DNA of 64,000 nt from Acetomicrobium flavidum (GCF_900129645.1 NZ_FSQZ01000001.1:186001-250000), one strand, 5' to 3'. Shown: positions 43,494-53,329, counted from the first letter of the stretch. Notes: generated by a model from the letters alone, not told the origin. Numbers and translations are program-made.

Positions 43494-43529
43494 AAAGTGG
43501 TAGAAAGTGTCTTAAAGTGGGATGAAGTG
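43494..43529 (+). promoter_or_regulatory. Four MraZ boxes upstream of mraZ
   Basis: AAAGTG at 43494, 43504 and 43514, then GAAGTG at 43524: an exact 10-base period ending just before the mraZ start. This matches the known MraZ operator of tandem AAAGTG(T/G)N3 or GTGGG-N5 repeats. It predicts autoregulation of the dcw cluster by MraZ. Confidence 0.85.
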
Positions 43530-43533
43530 AAGG

Positions 43534-43962
43534 ATGATGATAGGCACTTACGAACACCGCTTAGACAAGAAAGGACGACTAGTCTTGCCGTCAAAGTTTC
43601 GGCAAGATCTAGGAGATCTTATTGTCGCATCCGTCGGAGTTGAACAGTGCATATCACTATATTCAAAGAATGAATGGGAGAAGTTGCTAGAGCGCTTCCA
43701 AAAAATGCCATTTTTCAGAAGCAAGTCGAGGGATTTTTTAAGGGTGTTGCTGGCAACCGCACATGAACTTCCGGTGGACACTGCAGGAAGGATATTGCTC
43801 CCGCAAATACTGAAATCCCATGCTTCTTTAGACGTAGAGGTTTGCATAATTGGGGTGGGAGATCATTTGGAAGTATGGGATCGCGACATATGGGATAAAT
43901 ACAGAAGAGACGTAATGGCAAACCTTCCTTCCATAGTGGAGGGAGTAGAATGGGATCAATAG
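43534..43962 (+). CDS. mraZ: MraZ transcriptional regulator
   Basis: 142-residue DNA-binding protein with two SpoVT/AbrB-like domains that forms rings and represses the dcw cluster. It has GTYEHRLDKKGRLVLPSKFR in the first repeat and HELPVDTAGRILLPQIL in the second, both containing the DxxGR motif. The ATG at 43534 or 43537 may be used; GTGAAGG lies upstream. Four operator-like repeats sit just before it. Its 3' end overlaps rsmH by 13 bases. Confidence 0.95.
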   Translation: MMIGTYEHRLDKKGRLVLPSKFRQDLGDLIVASVGVEQCISLYSKNEWEKLLERFQKMPFFRSKSRDFLRVLLATAHELPVDTAGRILLPQILKSHASLDVEVCIIGVGDHLEVWDRDIWDKYRRDVMANLPSIVEGVEWDQ

Positions 43963-44852
43963 ATCACGTTCCAGTAATGTCTGATGAAATTATTGATATA
44001 TTATCTAAGATCGATAGATTGGATTTGTTGATAGACGCCACCCTAGGGCTAGGAGGACATGCCTTAAGGATATGTTCCACGTTCCCAAGTGTGGTCATCT
44101 TAGGTGTTGATCAAGACGAAGAGGCGTTGGCGGTAGCATCAAAAAAGCTTGCAGACTTCAAAGATAGGGTAATGCTGGTCAAATCCAATTTTAAGTTAAT
44201 AGACGATATAGTGATGTCACATTTGTCAGGTCGGTTAGCTGATGCAGTGCTCTTTGACCTGGGTGTTTCGTCGATGCAAGTGGATGACGAAGAGAGGGGA
44301 TTTTCCTTCAACAAAGAAGGACCTCTAGACATGCGTATGGACAAGCAGGGCGCAATATCAGCATATGATTTGATTAATAAGTTGACCGTCGATGAATTGA
44401 CCGAGATATTTTACAAATATGGAGAAGAGCGTTATTCACACCTCTTGGCTAAAGCTATTGTACGCTACCGCGAGCGCCATGGTCAGATTTCTTCGACTAC
44501 AGAGCTTGTTGAGATCGTTCGCAACGCCCTGCCTGCCAGAATACAAAGGCACATGGGCAAACACCCGGCCAGGAAGATCTTTCAGGCTTTAAGGATTGTG
44601 GTAAACGACGAGATAAATGCATTGAAGCAAGGCTTAACGAAAAGCGTTGATTGCGTGCGAAGCGGTGGTGTCATCATAGTGCTGAGCTATCATTCTCTGG
44701 AAGATCGCCTAGTCAAACATACATTCAAGCAGTGGGAAAGCGATGGACGGGGAAGATTATATTCTAAAAAACCCATATTGCCTAAGCCCGAAGAGGTGGA
44801 ACGCAATCCAAGGTCCAGAAGTGCTAAGTTGAGAGCTTTTATAAAATCATAA
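43950..44852 (+). CDS. rsmH: 16S rRNA (cytosine-N4) methyltransferase RsmH
   Basis: Methylates N4 of C1402 in the 16S P site. 300 residues: HVPVMSDEIIDIL, then DATLGLGGHALRI (SAM loop), FDLGVSSMQVDDEERGFSF and PLDMRMD, followed by an inserted helical domain and ALRIVVNDEINALKQGL, with SYHSLEDRLVKHTF and NPRSRSAKLRA near the end. This is typical RsmH (MraW). Overlaps mraZ, and is followed by the FtsL-like gene. Confidence 0.96.
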   Translation: MGSIDHVPVMSDEIIDILSKIDRLDLLIDATLGLGGHALRICSTFPSVVILGVDQDEEALAVASKKLADFKDRVMLVKSNFKLIDDIVMSHLSGRLADAVLFDLGVSSMQVDDEERGFSFNKEGPLDMRMDKQGAISAYDLINKLTVDELTEIFYKYGEERYSHLLAKAIVRYRERHGQISSTTELVEIVRNALPARIQRHMGKHPARKIFQALRIVVNDEINALKQGLTKSVDCVRSGGVIIVLSYHSLEDRLVKHTFKQWESDGRGRLYSKKPILPKPEEVERNPRSRSAKLRAFIKS

Positions 44853-44875
44853 AGGCAAGGAGGAGGCGAAGAAAG

Positions 44876-45274
44876 ATGTCTGGATGGAATGGGAAAAGGG
44901 GGGTGTATTCTTATATTATATTGATTTCCCTGGCTCTCCTCGGACTTGCTGGCCTTCGTTTTTATAGTTTATATCTTGAAAATGAACTAATGACGCTCAA
45001 TAGCCAAATAGATGAGCTTCGACAAAGGGATTTGCTTCTGTCCCAGCGTCTTCTTTCTTTAATGGCACCCGATCGTGTGGTATATTACGCAAGCAGTAAT
45101 CTGGGAATGGTTAGAGATACGGAATGTGATATGACCATACGACTTGCAGTTACACCAAATGGCGGAGATTCACCCATTACATCTACTATGTCCGTAGCGG
45201 CAGAAAATAGGGGAATCTTGAGATTTCTTTATCCTGCCGCCAGTGCCAAGGAGGAGCGAAGGGATAGATATTGA
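44876..45274 (+). CDS. ftsL: FtsL-like divisome membrane protein
   Basis: 132 residues with a short cytoplasmic tail, one membrane helix (about 11-31) and a heptad coiled coil (LENELMTLNSQIDELRQRDL), then an Ala/Pro-containing region with MAPDRVVYYASSNLGM. This is the FtsL/DivIC topology and position (between rsmH and ftsI). Sequence identity among FtsL proteins is low, so the name is from topology and synteny. A polar tail of about 50 residues is longer than usual. Overlaps the ftsI TTG start by 4 bases (TTGA). Confidence 0.75.
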   Translation: MSGWNGKRGVYSYIILISLALLGLAGLRFYSLYLENELMTLNSQIDELRQRDLLLSQRLLSLMAPDRVVYYASSNLGMVRDTECDMTIRLAVTPNGGDSPITSTMSVAAENRGILRFLYPAASAKEERRDRY

Positions 45275-46932
45275 GGGGATCTAGAAGCATCTGGTTTGTG
45301 CTTTATTTGGCCTTTTTAATTGTATCGTTTAAGGTTTTTCAGCTTTGTCTTTTTCCTGATTCCAAAGTCGTTACATGGGCGCGGAGCCAATATTGGCAGC
45401 AGATTTTAGCGACGTCGTCACGGGGAATCATAGCCGATAGAAACGATGTCACGTTGGCTTTATCTGTCCCAAAGTGGAGCTTATTCGTCGACCCTGCCTT
45501 TTGGGAAGCAAGCCAATTGCCAGTCCTGTCAAGGTATTTGCCCAAGGGTGTAACGGACAAGCTTAAAAGACCCTTGGAGGGAAGGTTCATTTGGTTGGTG
45601 CGTAAATTGTCTCTATCTGAGGGCGAAAAGGTCCTTTCGCTAAAGCTGAAAGGAATTTACGGAATAAAGGAAATGGAGCGCTCCTATCCCTTTGGAAGGC
45701 ATATGGCCCACCTGCTTGGCTTCGTTGACATAGACGAGAAGGGGCTTGCCGGAGTGGAAAAGCAATGGGACGTATTTATATATACGCCTCCGGAGATCAA
45801 AACCCTGGTTAGGGATGCAGCTGGCAACCTATTCGAAATGGCTTCAACTTTATCAGCCGAGGAAGCCGTCTTACCTAAAAGCAAGGTAACCCTTACCATT
45901 GACTGGCGGCTTCAATATATCGTGGACAACGCCCTCCAAAATGGCGCTACCGAAAACGGAGCCGAATGGGCTGCTGCCGTGTGCATGAATCCCATTACAG
46001 GAGAGGTCTTAGCCATGTCAAGCTATCCATCATACGATCCCGAGAATAGAAGCACATTTGCAGGAGAACGACTCAGAAACAACGTTATAGGAAGGGTTTA
46101 TGAACCTGGTTCTGTCCTCAAACCCATAATGATGGGCATTGCCATGGAAAACGGTTATGTCACCTCTGGCAGCATCTTTCGCTGTGGAGGTTCTATTAGG
46201 ATAGCCGATCATACGATTCGAGAAGTTGGAGGTCGAGCCCATGGCACGGAGGACATATATAAGATAATCATAAATTCCTGCAACGTAGGCATGGCTCAAA
46301 TAGGGATGATGATGCCTGTCAACTTTACTTACAATGCCCTGAGAAGTTGGGGATTTGGGGTTCCCACGGGAATAGAGTTACCCGGAGAGGAAGATGGTCT
46401 TCTTCCGCTTCCGTCGCAATGGTGGGGAGTTGTACCGGCAAACATAGCATTAGGGCAAGGCATAGCCATAACACCCATTCAGTTAGCTCAAGCTTTTTCC
46501 GCCATCGCAAATGGAGGAGTTTTGGTTCGGCCCTATTTAACCAAAGCCGTATTCGACGGAAACGGCGAAGAGGTTTACTACGGCCAGAGGCGAGAGGTTG
46601 CCCGGGTGTTATCGCCCCAAACGGCTAAGATGATGCGAAACGCGCTTAGACGTGCAGTAGTGGAAGGTACAGGCAAAAGAGCCGATGTGGAAGCCGTCAA
46701 GGTGGCAGGTAAGACCGGGACGGCGCAAGTGGCACATAGGGGACAATATTTAAAAGACGTCCACGTTGCGTCTTTTGCCGGTTTCTGGCCATACGACAAC
46801 CCCAACTATGTGTTGGTTATCGTCTTGGGAAATCCACGAGAGAAGGGCTATATGGCTGGAGCCATTGCAGCTCCGATATTTAAATCCATTGTTGAAGAAA
46901 TGATATCGACGGGTCTTGAATTGAACAACTGA
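45271..46932 (+). CDS. ftsI: FtsI-type peptidoglycan transpeptidase (class B PBP)
   Basis: Cross-links septal peptidoglycan, with FtsW. 553 residues from TTG at 45271: an N-terminal membrane helix (about 8-24), a PBP dimerisation domain, and the transpeptidase domain with S281-V-L-K284 (SxxK, nucleophile S281), S336-C-N338 (SxN) and K481-T-G-T (KTG). No PASTA domain is present, unlike SpoVD. The overlap with the FtsL-like gene suggests coupled translation. Confidence 0.95.
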   Translation: MRGSRSIWFVLYLAFLIVSFKVFQLCLFPDSKVVTWARSQYWQQILATSSRGIIADRNDVTLALSVPKWSLFVDPAFWEASQLPVLSRYLPKGVTDKLKRPLEGRFIWLVRKLSLSEGEKVLSLKLKGIYGIKEMERSYPFGRHMAHLLGFVDIDEKGLAGVEKQWDVFIYTPPEIKTLVRDAAGNLFEMASTLSAEEAVLPKSKVTLTIDWRLQYIVDNALQNGATENGAEWAAAVCMNPITGEVLAMSSYPSYDPENRSTFAGERLRNNVIGRVYEPGSVLKPIMMGIAMENGYVTSGSIFRCGGSIRIADHTIREVGGRAHGTEDIYKIIINSCNVGMAQIGMMMPVNFTYNALRSWGFGVPTGIELPGEEDGLLPLPSQWWGVVPANIALGQGIAITPIQLAQAFSAIANGGVLVRPYLTKAVFDGNGEEVYYGQRREVARVLSPQTAKMMRNALRRAVVEGTGKRADVEAVKVAGKTGTAQVAHRGQYLKDVHVASFAGFWPYDNPNYVLVIVLGNPREKGYMAGAIAAPIFKSIVEEMISTGLELNN

Positions 46933-46948
46933 CGGCAGGTGACGATCG

Positions 46949-48460
46949 ATGGAAGTAACTCTCAAGAGTTTGGCAGAATTTCTTTTTCAAAGGCGTTGTT
47001 TGAAAGAAATAGTCTCTTCAGATTCAGGTGATTTGTCACGGATCGTTTCGGATGTTTGCATAGATAGTAGGCTTGCAAAAAGGGGTGCCCTGTTTTGTTG
47101 CCTTGACGGCACGAAAAGAAGGGGAGTAGAGTTTGCTCAAGATGCTGCTAAATCTGGAGCCATAGCTGTAATTGCAAATGAAAGAATCCTGAATTTGGAC
47201 ATACCTCAACTGATAGTTACTGACACGAAAGAGGCCTCCGGGTTGGCTGCTGCTTATTTTCATGGATTGCCGGCAAGCAAATTGCTCATGATAGGCGTGA
47301 CTGGAACCAACGGCAAAAGCACTACCGCATATTTAATTCGAAGTATTCTAAAAGCAGGCGGGATGAAATGTGGATTAATCGGTACCATAATCTACCACGA
47401 TGGAACAAGGGAGGAGGAGGCAGACAGAACTACTCCGCAGGCACCGTTAATTCAAAGCTTACTTAGTCGAATGGTCCAAAATGGCTGTCACGCCTGCGTT
47501 ATGGAAGCTTCATCCCACGGCATAGAACAAAAACGCATAGCCGGATGTCTTTACGACAGGGCGGTTTTTACCAATTTGACACCTGAACATCTGGATTACC
47601 ATGGCAACATGGACAACTACTTTGCAGCAAAGAAAGGGCTATTTGAGAGACATATGCGCGGCAGCTGGAAAGTCTCTACCAACATCGACGACCCCTATGG
47701 AAAGGCCATCCAAAAAATATTTGAGCCCTACGCATTGGAATTTGCCATTCATAATAAGAGTGAAGGAATGATTTCAGGCTTTATAATCGACAGTTCGATT
47801 CGTGGCATCGACATGGGCATTAACCTTCCGGGATCCCTAATAAATGTCTCTTTACCTCTGCTTGGAGAATACAATGCTTACAATTCTCTGGCTGCCGCGA
47901 GCACGGCTTGGTCACTTGGGTTTTCGCCTGACGTCATTAAAGCGGGCTTAGAAAGCTGTCCACCGGTACCCGGAAGGCTTGAGAGATACTTCGTAGAAGA
48001 CGGGCCAGTCTGCGTAATAGATTATGCCCATACACCCGATGCCTTAGAGAAAGTTGCTTCAACGATCAAGCCCCTTTGCGATGGCGAGATATGGCTAGTA
48101 TTTGGGCATGGCGGTGATCGCTTCAGGGAAAACAGGCCCTTACTAGGTCGCGTTGCTGCAAGCTTGGCAGATCATATCGTCGTTACCATGGATAATCCGA
48201 GAAGCGAGGATCCGGAGGATATTGCATTACAGATAGTAGATGGCATAAAATCAAGCCTCGGGAATCCCGAGTACAGGATTATCATAGACAGGAAACAAGC
48301 GGTGCATTTTGCTTTGGATAACGCCAAGGCTGGCGACGTTGTATTGATCACCGGCAAAGGACCGGAACGCCAAATTATATTCAAGGACCATACAATGCCC
48401 TACAGCGATTACGAGGCATTAAAGGATTGGTGTAATTTAAGGGGGAAAAGACTTTTATGA
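46949..48460 (+). CDS. murE: UDP-MurNAc-tripeptide synthetase MurE, DAP-type
   Basis: Adds the third peptide residue to UDP-MurNAc-L-Ala-D-Glu. 503 residues with the three Mur domains: P-loop GVTGTNGKSTTAYLI, central NLTPEHLDYHGNMDNYFAAK, and C-terminal IDYAHTPDALEKV. The specificity box DNPR (VTMDNPRSEDP) is the meso-diaminopimelate type rather than the L-lysine type, which fits a Gram-negative wall. Overlaps murF by 4 bases (ATGA). Confidence 0.95.
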   Translation: MEVTLKSLAEFLFQRRCLKEIVSSDSGDLSRIVSDVCIDSRLAKRGALFCCLDGTKRRGVEFAQDAAKSGAIAVIANERILNLDIPQLIVTDTKEASGLAAAYFHGLPASKLLMIGVTGTNGKSTTAYLIRSILKAGGMKCGLIGTIIYHDGTREEEADRTTPQAPLIQSLLSRMVQNGCHACVMEASSHGIEQKRIAGCLYDRAVFTNLTPEHLDYHGNMDNYFAAKKGLFERHMRGSWKVSTNIDDPYGKAIQKIFEPYALEFAIHNKSEGMISGFIIDSSIRGIDMGINLPGSLINVSLPLLGEYNAYNSLAAASTAWSLGFSPDVIKAGLESCPPVPGRLERYFVEDGPVCVIDYAHTPDALEKVASTIKPLCDGEIWLVFGHGGDRFRENRPLLGRVAASLADHIVVTMDNPRSEDPEDIALQIVDGIKSSLGNPEYRIIIDRKQAVHFALDNAKAGDVVLITGKGPERQIIFKDHTMPYSDYEALKDWCNLRGKRLL

Positions 48461-49869
48461 ACTGTAAACACGCTTCTTCGATTACATTGACGATTGGAAA
48501 TCTGCTGGGCTGCACATCTGTATGCGGTAAGGATATAGGCATGCCCTGTCGAGTGGAAACCGATAGCAGAAAGATCAAGGATGGGGATATATTCGTAGCC
48601 CTTAAGGGCGAAAGGCTGGATGGACACGACTTCATCCTTGATGCCGTAAGAAGGGGAGCAAGGGGAGTAATATTTAAGCAGGAAGAGATGCCCAAATATA
48701 GTGAGCTTTTGCAGGGCAAGGATGTGACGCTTTTTGGGGTGCAGTCTCCTGAACGGGCAATAGTAGACGCAGCTGTTCGATATCTTTCTTCATTTTCTTC
48801 CTTAAAGGACATAATAGCCATTACCGGCAGCGTCGGCAAGACGACCACTAAAGACGCCATAGGCAGGATATTGCAAGGGAAATATAAAGCACACGTTTCC
48901 GCAGGCAATCATAACACCTTGCTCGGTTGTTCATTGACCGTCCTGTCGGCACCTTCGGACACAGAATACTTGGTATTGGAGATGGGCGCAAACGCAAAAG
49001 GAGAGATAGCCGAGATTGCAGATCATTTCCCTCCTTCGATGGCCGTCATAACCTCCGTTGAACCGGTACATTTAGAGGGATTTGGAGATATCCGGGGAGT
49101 CCTTGAGGCCAAGCTTGAAATCGTGACTCCGCATTGTGAAGTTTTATTCATAAATGGCGATTGTTCCTTATTAGCTGAAGGAGTCGCCGCCTTGACGGAC
49201 AGGCCGTCAAGAGTGATAACCATCGGAAGAGACCCATCTTGCATGTTTAAAATTTTGGACACCAAACTACACCAGGATGGACATCAATACTTGAGAGAAG
49301 TCTTGATAGAAACCCCCCTTGGAGTTGCACAACTTGAAAGCAAATTGTGGGGCGAGCAACATGCCATGGTAGTGGCTGTGGCTACAGCTGTAGGGTATGA
49401 GATTGGCCTGAACTTCGACGATATAGCTTCAAGTTTAAGGGAGATGTCCTCACCCAAGGGTAGAGGTGCTTTGCTTAAAAGCGATGAAGGCATTATGTTT
49501 GTCGATGAATCGTACAATGCAAGTCCCGTGACGGTAAAGGCAGCCCTAAAGAACCTACTGGGCATACCATCACGGGGGCGAAGAATAGCAGTCTTAGGCG
49601 GGATGAGGGAACTTGGAGGTTTTGAGAGGGAGTTTCACCGTGAAGTGTTTGAAACGGCAATTTCTGTTGCCGATGTCACCATACTATATGGAAAGGAATG
49701 GAACAATTTAAGCGCCAATGGCAAAGAGGTCCTTCATCTACATGACATCGAAGAGATCGTAAATTATTTGAAAGGCATTCTGCGTTCGGGAGATATAGTA
49801 TTAGTCAAAGGTTCCAGGGTATATGAGATGGAGCGAATTTATGAATGGTGGTCATTAAATGAGCTGTGA
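48457..49869 (+). CDS. murF: UDP-MurNAc-tripeptide D-Ala-D-Ala ligase MurF
   Basis: Adds D-Ala-D-Ala to complete the pentapeptide. 470 residues with TDSRKIKDGDIFVALKGERLDGHDF, the P-loop ITGSVGKTTTKD, and EMGANAKGEIAEIA and HNTLLGCSLTVLS. SYNASPVTVKAAL is in the C-terminal domain. Starts in the last bases of murE and ends in the first bases of mraY. No ddl gene is in this window. Confidence 0.95.
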   Translation: MNCKHASSITLTIGNLLGCTSVCGKDIGMPCRVETDSRKIKDGDIFVALKGERLDGHDFILDAVRRGARGVIFKQEEMPKYSELLQGKDVTLFGVQSPERAIVDAAVRYLSSFSSLKDIIAITGSVGKTTTKDAIGRILQGKYKAHVSAGNHNTLLGCSLTVLSAPSDTEYLVLEMGANAKGEIAEIADHFPPSMAVITSVEPVHLEGFGDIRGVLEAKLEIVTPHCEVLFINGDCSLLAEGVAALTDRPSRVITIGRDPSCMFKILDTKLHQDGHQYLREVLIETPLGVAQLESKLWGEQHAMVVAVATAVGYEIGLNFDDIASSLREMSSPKGRGALLKSDEGIMFVDESYNASPVTVKAALKNLLGIPSRGRRIAVLGGMRELGGFEREFHREVFETAISVADVTILYGKEWNNLSANGKEVLHLHDIEEIVNYLKGILRSGDIVLVKGSRVYEMERIYEWWSLNEL

Positions 49870-50821
49870 GTATCTTTTGCTAATTTTTGGTCTATTGATG
49901 ATATTAGGGATCGCCTTGCAGAGGCTATGGATAGGACTTTTCGTTAAATTTAAGTTGGGGCAGACCCCTAAAGATTATGGGCCGAAGCGCCATATCCTCT
50001 TAAAGGCAGGCACCCCCACGATGGGCGGTGCTATATTTATCGTCCTGACCATCGTAGCATTGCTCTTTGTTAAAGAAAGTTATGCGACTAAAGGCGAGAT
50101 GTTCGTGCTATGGTGGCTGGCCTTTGGGGGTGGCGCTGTCGGTTTACTTGATGATCTCCTAAAGATAGCAAGAAGATCTAGCGAAGGCCTTACATTGCGA
50201 CAAAAACTGCTTGCGCAAATTGTGGTGGCCGTACCCTGGGCATGGATTGCAGCAAATCAGGTTCCGCTATATTTGCTTTCGAGCTCTAGCCCGCTTGGGT
50301 TTAAAACTTCATTTTTTATACTCTGTTTTTTTGCTGTAGGCCTGTATAATGCCTTGAACATAACAGACGGTTTGGACGGACTTGCGACCGGGGCTTCCAT
50401 AGCCTCAATGGTCGCCCTACTTTGGACGCTAGAAATTCCATCATGCAGGTTATCTTTAGTCATAGGCTTGGCGTGCGCTTTGTCATTTTTGTGGTACAAT
50501 TCCCATCCGGCAAGGGTGTTCATGGGAGATGTTGGAGCTCATTTTATCGCCGGTCTTTTGATGGGTAACGTCGTCATGTCGGGGTATATTTTGCTTATAC
50601 TTCCAGTATCATTTATCTTTGGTATAGAGATAATTTCCGTCATACTTCAAATCATATCCTTCAGATGTTTTGGCGGAAGAAGGATCTTTAAGATGAGCCC
50701 GTTGCATCATCACTTTGAGTTATGCGGATGGCAAGAAGAGCACATCGTAGTAAGGTTTTGGTTGATACATATCATCGGCATTTCGCTTTTAGGGGCTCTA
50801 ATTGGTTGGCAGGTGATGTAG
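49859..50821 (+). CDS. mraY: Phospho-MurNAc-pentapeptide transferase MraY
   Basis: Makes lipid I in the inner membrane. 320 residues with about ten membrane helices. KAGTPTMGGAIFIV, the catalytic-type FGGGAVGLLDDLLKI, NALNITDGLDGLATG, FLWYNSHPARVFMGDVGA and MSPLHHHFELCGW match the five MraY signatures. Overlaps murF by 11 bases. Ends 3 bases before murD. Confidence 0.96.
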   Translation: MSCEYLLLIFGLLMILGIALQRLWIGLFVKFKLGQTPKDYGPKRHILLKAGTPTMGGAIFIVLTIVALLFVKESYATKGEMFVLWWLAFGGGAVGLLDDLLKIARRSSEGLTLRQKLLAQIVVAVPWAWIAANQVPLYLLSSSSPLGFKTSFFILCFFAVGLYNALNITDGLDGLATGASIASMVALLWTLEIPSCRLSLVIGLACALSFLWYNSHPARVFMGDVGAHFIAGLLMGNVVMSGYILLILPVSFIFGIEIISVILQIISFRCFGGRRIFKMSPLHHHFELCGWQEEHIVVRFWLIHIIGISLLGALIGWQVM

Positions 50822-50824
50822 AAG

Positions 50825-52186
50825 ATGAAAATCACAGTAGTCGGAAGTGGCGTCAGCGGAAAAGCTTTGGCGTTATTTGCAAAAAATGCAGGTTTTGATG
50901 TGTTCGTGACCGAACAAAATAAGTTGGACGACGATACTAAAGAGCTATACGACGAAAATGGGATAAAGTGGGAGGAGGGTGGCCATACAAGAGGATTGCT
51001 TGATTGCGACCTCCTGGTGTTAAGTTCGGGGGTATCCGAAAAAAGCATTCCCGTCAAGATGGCTCGCCAGGAAGGGCTACCCCTGAAGGGTGAGCTGGAT
51101 TTCATATATCCCTATTTATCCGGTAAGATCATAGGCGTAACCGGCACCAACGGAAAAAGCACCACAGCTGCTTTAGTGCATCATTTATTGACAAAATTGG
51201 GATATAATGCTGCTTTAGCGGGTAATTTTGGTATCCCTCTGGCTAATTTTGCCATGAAGAAATTTGACTACATTGTCATAGAGGTGAGCAGCTTTCAGCT
51301 TCATTGGGCGACTCATTTTAGCTTCGACATAGCCATAGTGACCAATATATGTCCCGATCACATCGACTGGCACGGAAGTTTTGAGGCGTACGTTAAGGCA
51401 AAGAGGCGAATAATAGATCTTCTTGCCCCAGATGGATATTGCATATACCGCACCAAAGAAGAAGACCTCCTACAGATCGGCAATCGCAAGGGTGCTCGCC
51501 TTTATTGGTCTTCAAACACGCCGGTATATGGAAATGCAGTTCAAGACGATCTAGTGTTAAGCAACTCCGAGGTAGTTTTGATGGCAAATGATCATAATTT
51601 GAAGCTCTTTTCCCCCACGACTTTACCGCTCTTTGGTCGACATAACGTCGAAAATGCTGCGATGGCCATGGCTGCCGTATATTACCTGGGGCGCGATGTA
51701 AATAAGGCAAGCAAGTCTCTTTCAGACTTTAAGAACCTTCCCCATAGGTGTGAAAGGGTTGGCGAAAAAGACGGGGTGCTTTTTATCGATGACTCAAAGG
51801 GCACAAACGTTGCCTCAACCATTACGGCCATAACGTCAATTCCCGGCAGGAAGGTTGTTATATTGGGTGGCAGGGGCAAAGGAGAGCAATACGATGAGCT
51901 CGCTAAAGTTGTAAAAGAACACGTCAAAGCTGCGATACTATTGGGAGAGGAAAAAGAAGCAATTTCAAAGGCATTGGAAGAAGCAAAATTTTATAACTTT
52001 TATTTTGTTTCGTCCATGGAAGAAGCCGTAAGCATGGCCTTTAAAATTGCCGACCAAGGAGAGATAGTATTGCTTTCTCCGGCATGTACCAGCTGGGACA
52101 TGTACAAAAACTACCATGAAAGAGGAATGCATTTTCAAAAAATTGTCAAGGAGATTGTAAAAGCAGACACCGTGAAAAATGGATGA
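50825..52186 (+). CDS. murD: UDP-MurNAc-L-Ala D-glutamate ligase MurD
   Basis: Adds D-Glu to UDP-MurNAc-L-Ala. 453 residues: an N-terminal Rossmann domain (VVGSGVSGKALALFA), P-loop GVTGTNGKSTTAALV, NICPDHIDWHGSFEAYVKAK, and FIDDSKGTNVASTITAI in the C-terminal domain. The typical length is about 440-450. The stop overlaps the ftsW start (ATGA). Confidence 0.96.
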   Translation: MKITVVGSGVSGKALALFAKNAGFDVFVTEQNKLDDDTKELYDENGIKWEEGGHTRGLLDCDLLVLSSGVSEKSIPVKMARQEGLPLKGELDFIYPYLSGKIIGVTGTNGKSTTAALVHHLLTKLGYNAALAGNFGIPLANFAMKKFDYIVIEVSSFQLHWATHFSFDIAIVTNICPDHIDWHGSFEAYVKAKRRIIDLLAPDGYCIYRTKEEDLLQIGNRKGARLYWSSNTPVYGNAVQDDLVLSNSEVVLMANDHNLKLFSPTTLPLFGRHNVENAAMAMAAVYYLGRDVNKASKSLSDFKNLPHRCERVGEKDGVLFIDDSKGTNVASTITAITSIPGRKVVILGGRGKGEQYDELAKVVKEHVKAAILLGEEKEAISKALEEAKFYNFYFVSSMEEAVSMAFKIADQGEIVLLSPACTSWDMYKNYHERGMHFQKIVKEIVKADTVKNG

Positions 52187-53328
52187 AAGTGCGATCGAAA
52201 CCCAAAAAAAAACACGAAGTTGCATGTTTCTTTGACGTATGGTTGGCCGTGATCCCACTGCTTTTGTCTCTTTTTGGGATCATAATGATAATATCTGCCT
52301 CCGGTTACTTTTCGCTGAAAACATTTGGCTCGCCATGGACTTACGGCATAAAGCAGATTAAGTGGCTTTTGGTCTCCTTGATCTCCTTGGGGGTAATGTA
52401 TTCCATCCCCATAAGCTTTTGGAGGCGATGGTCCGCCTTTTTGTGGGTCATGGCCATATTATTGTCATTTGTCGCCTTAATGCCCTTTTTAGGGATGTCG
52501 GTTGGAGGTTCGTCCAGGTGGATCAGATTGGGCCCATTTTCCTTTCAACCGTCGGAGTTGTTGATATTTTTGATGGTCGTTCATCTGTCCAAGGTCATCT
52601 GTCAAACGGATTGGGATCCGAGAAAGGCCTTTGCACGAACGATTGGGGTGATAACCGTCAGCGCCGCTCCCCTTCTTCTTCAGCCCGATATAGGCTCCAC
52701 GCTCATACTTGTTGCGGTGGGGATGGGGATGTTCATCATGAAGTATGGTTGGAAGTACCCTTTAATGCTTTTGTTTGCCTTGGTGGTACCGATGATGATA
52801 TTCATATTCAGTGCCGCTTATAGGCTCAGGAGGCTTAGGGCGTGGTTAAATCCCTGGCAGGATCCCTTAAATGAAGGATTTCAGGTCATACAGGGATTGA
52901 TCGCCTTTGCTAATGGTGGATTTTGGGGGGTAGGGCTTGGAAGGAGCTTGCAGAAGCTTCAATATTTGCCTGCTGCCCACACCGACTTCATATTTGCCAT
53001 ATGCGCCGAAGAATTCGGCCTTTTAGGCACATTAACGATCGTGGGCGCCTTTGCGCTCATGACGTGGAGGGTACATCTGCTCTGGCTACAAGCAAATGAA
53101 GAGTATTTGAGTTTTTTGATCTTCGGCCTTTGGCTTTCTATCTTGATACCCTTTTTCATAAACATTGGGGGGGTAACTACGCTAATACCGCTTACGGGAA
53201 AGGCCATGCCTTTCTTGAGCTATGGCGGCAGCGCCATTTTGGCGACATGGATGAAGGTGGGATTGCTGCTGCGCTGTTCCGCAGATATCAAAGGGCGAGG
53301 GACACTAAACATGAGGAGCAGTTTTTAA
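52183..53328 (+). CDS. ftsW: SEDS-family septal glycosyltransferase FtsW
   Basis: Membrane polymerase of septal glycan that works with FtsI. 381 residues, about ten helices. SEDS signatures: GGSSRWIRLGPFSFQPSE, NPWQDPLNEGFQVIQGLIAFANGGFWGVGLG, LPAAHTDFIFAICAEEFGLLG and GKAMPFLSYGGSAI. Position in dcw favours FtsW over RodA. Starts within murD and ends one base before murG. Confidence 0.95.
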   Translation: MKVRSKPKKKHEVACFFDVWLAVIPLLLSLFGIIMIISASGYFSLKTFGSPWTYGIKQIKWLLVSLISLGVMYSIPISFWRRWSAFLWVMAILLSFVALMPFLGMSVGGSSRWIRLGPFSFQPSELLIFLMVVHLSKVICQTDWDPRKAFARTIGVITVSAAPLLLQPDIGSTLILVAVGMGMFIMKYGWKYPLMLLFALVVPMMIFIFSAAYRLRRLRAWLNPWQDPLNEGFQVIQGLIAFANGGFWGVGLGRSLQKLQYLPAAHTDFIFAICAEEFGLLGTLTIVGAFALMTWRVHLLWLQANEEYLSFLIFGLWLSILIPFFINIGGVTTLIPLTGKAMPFLSYGGSAILATWMKVGLLLRCSADIKGRGTLNMRSSF

Positions 53329-53329
53329 A

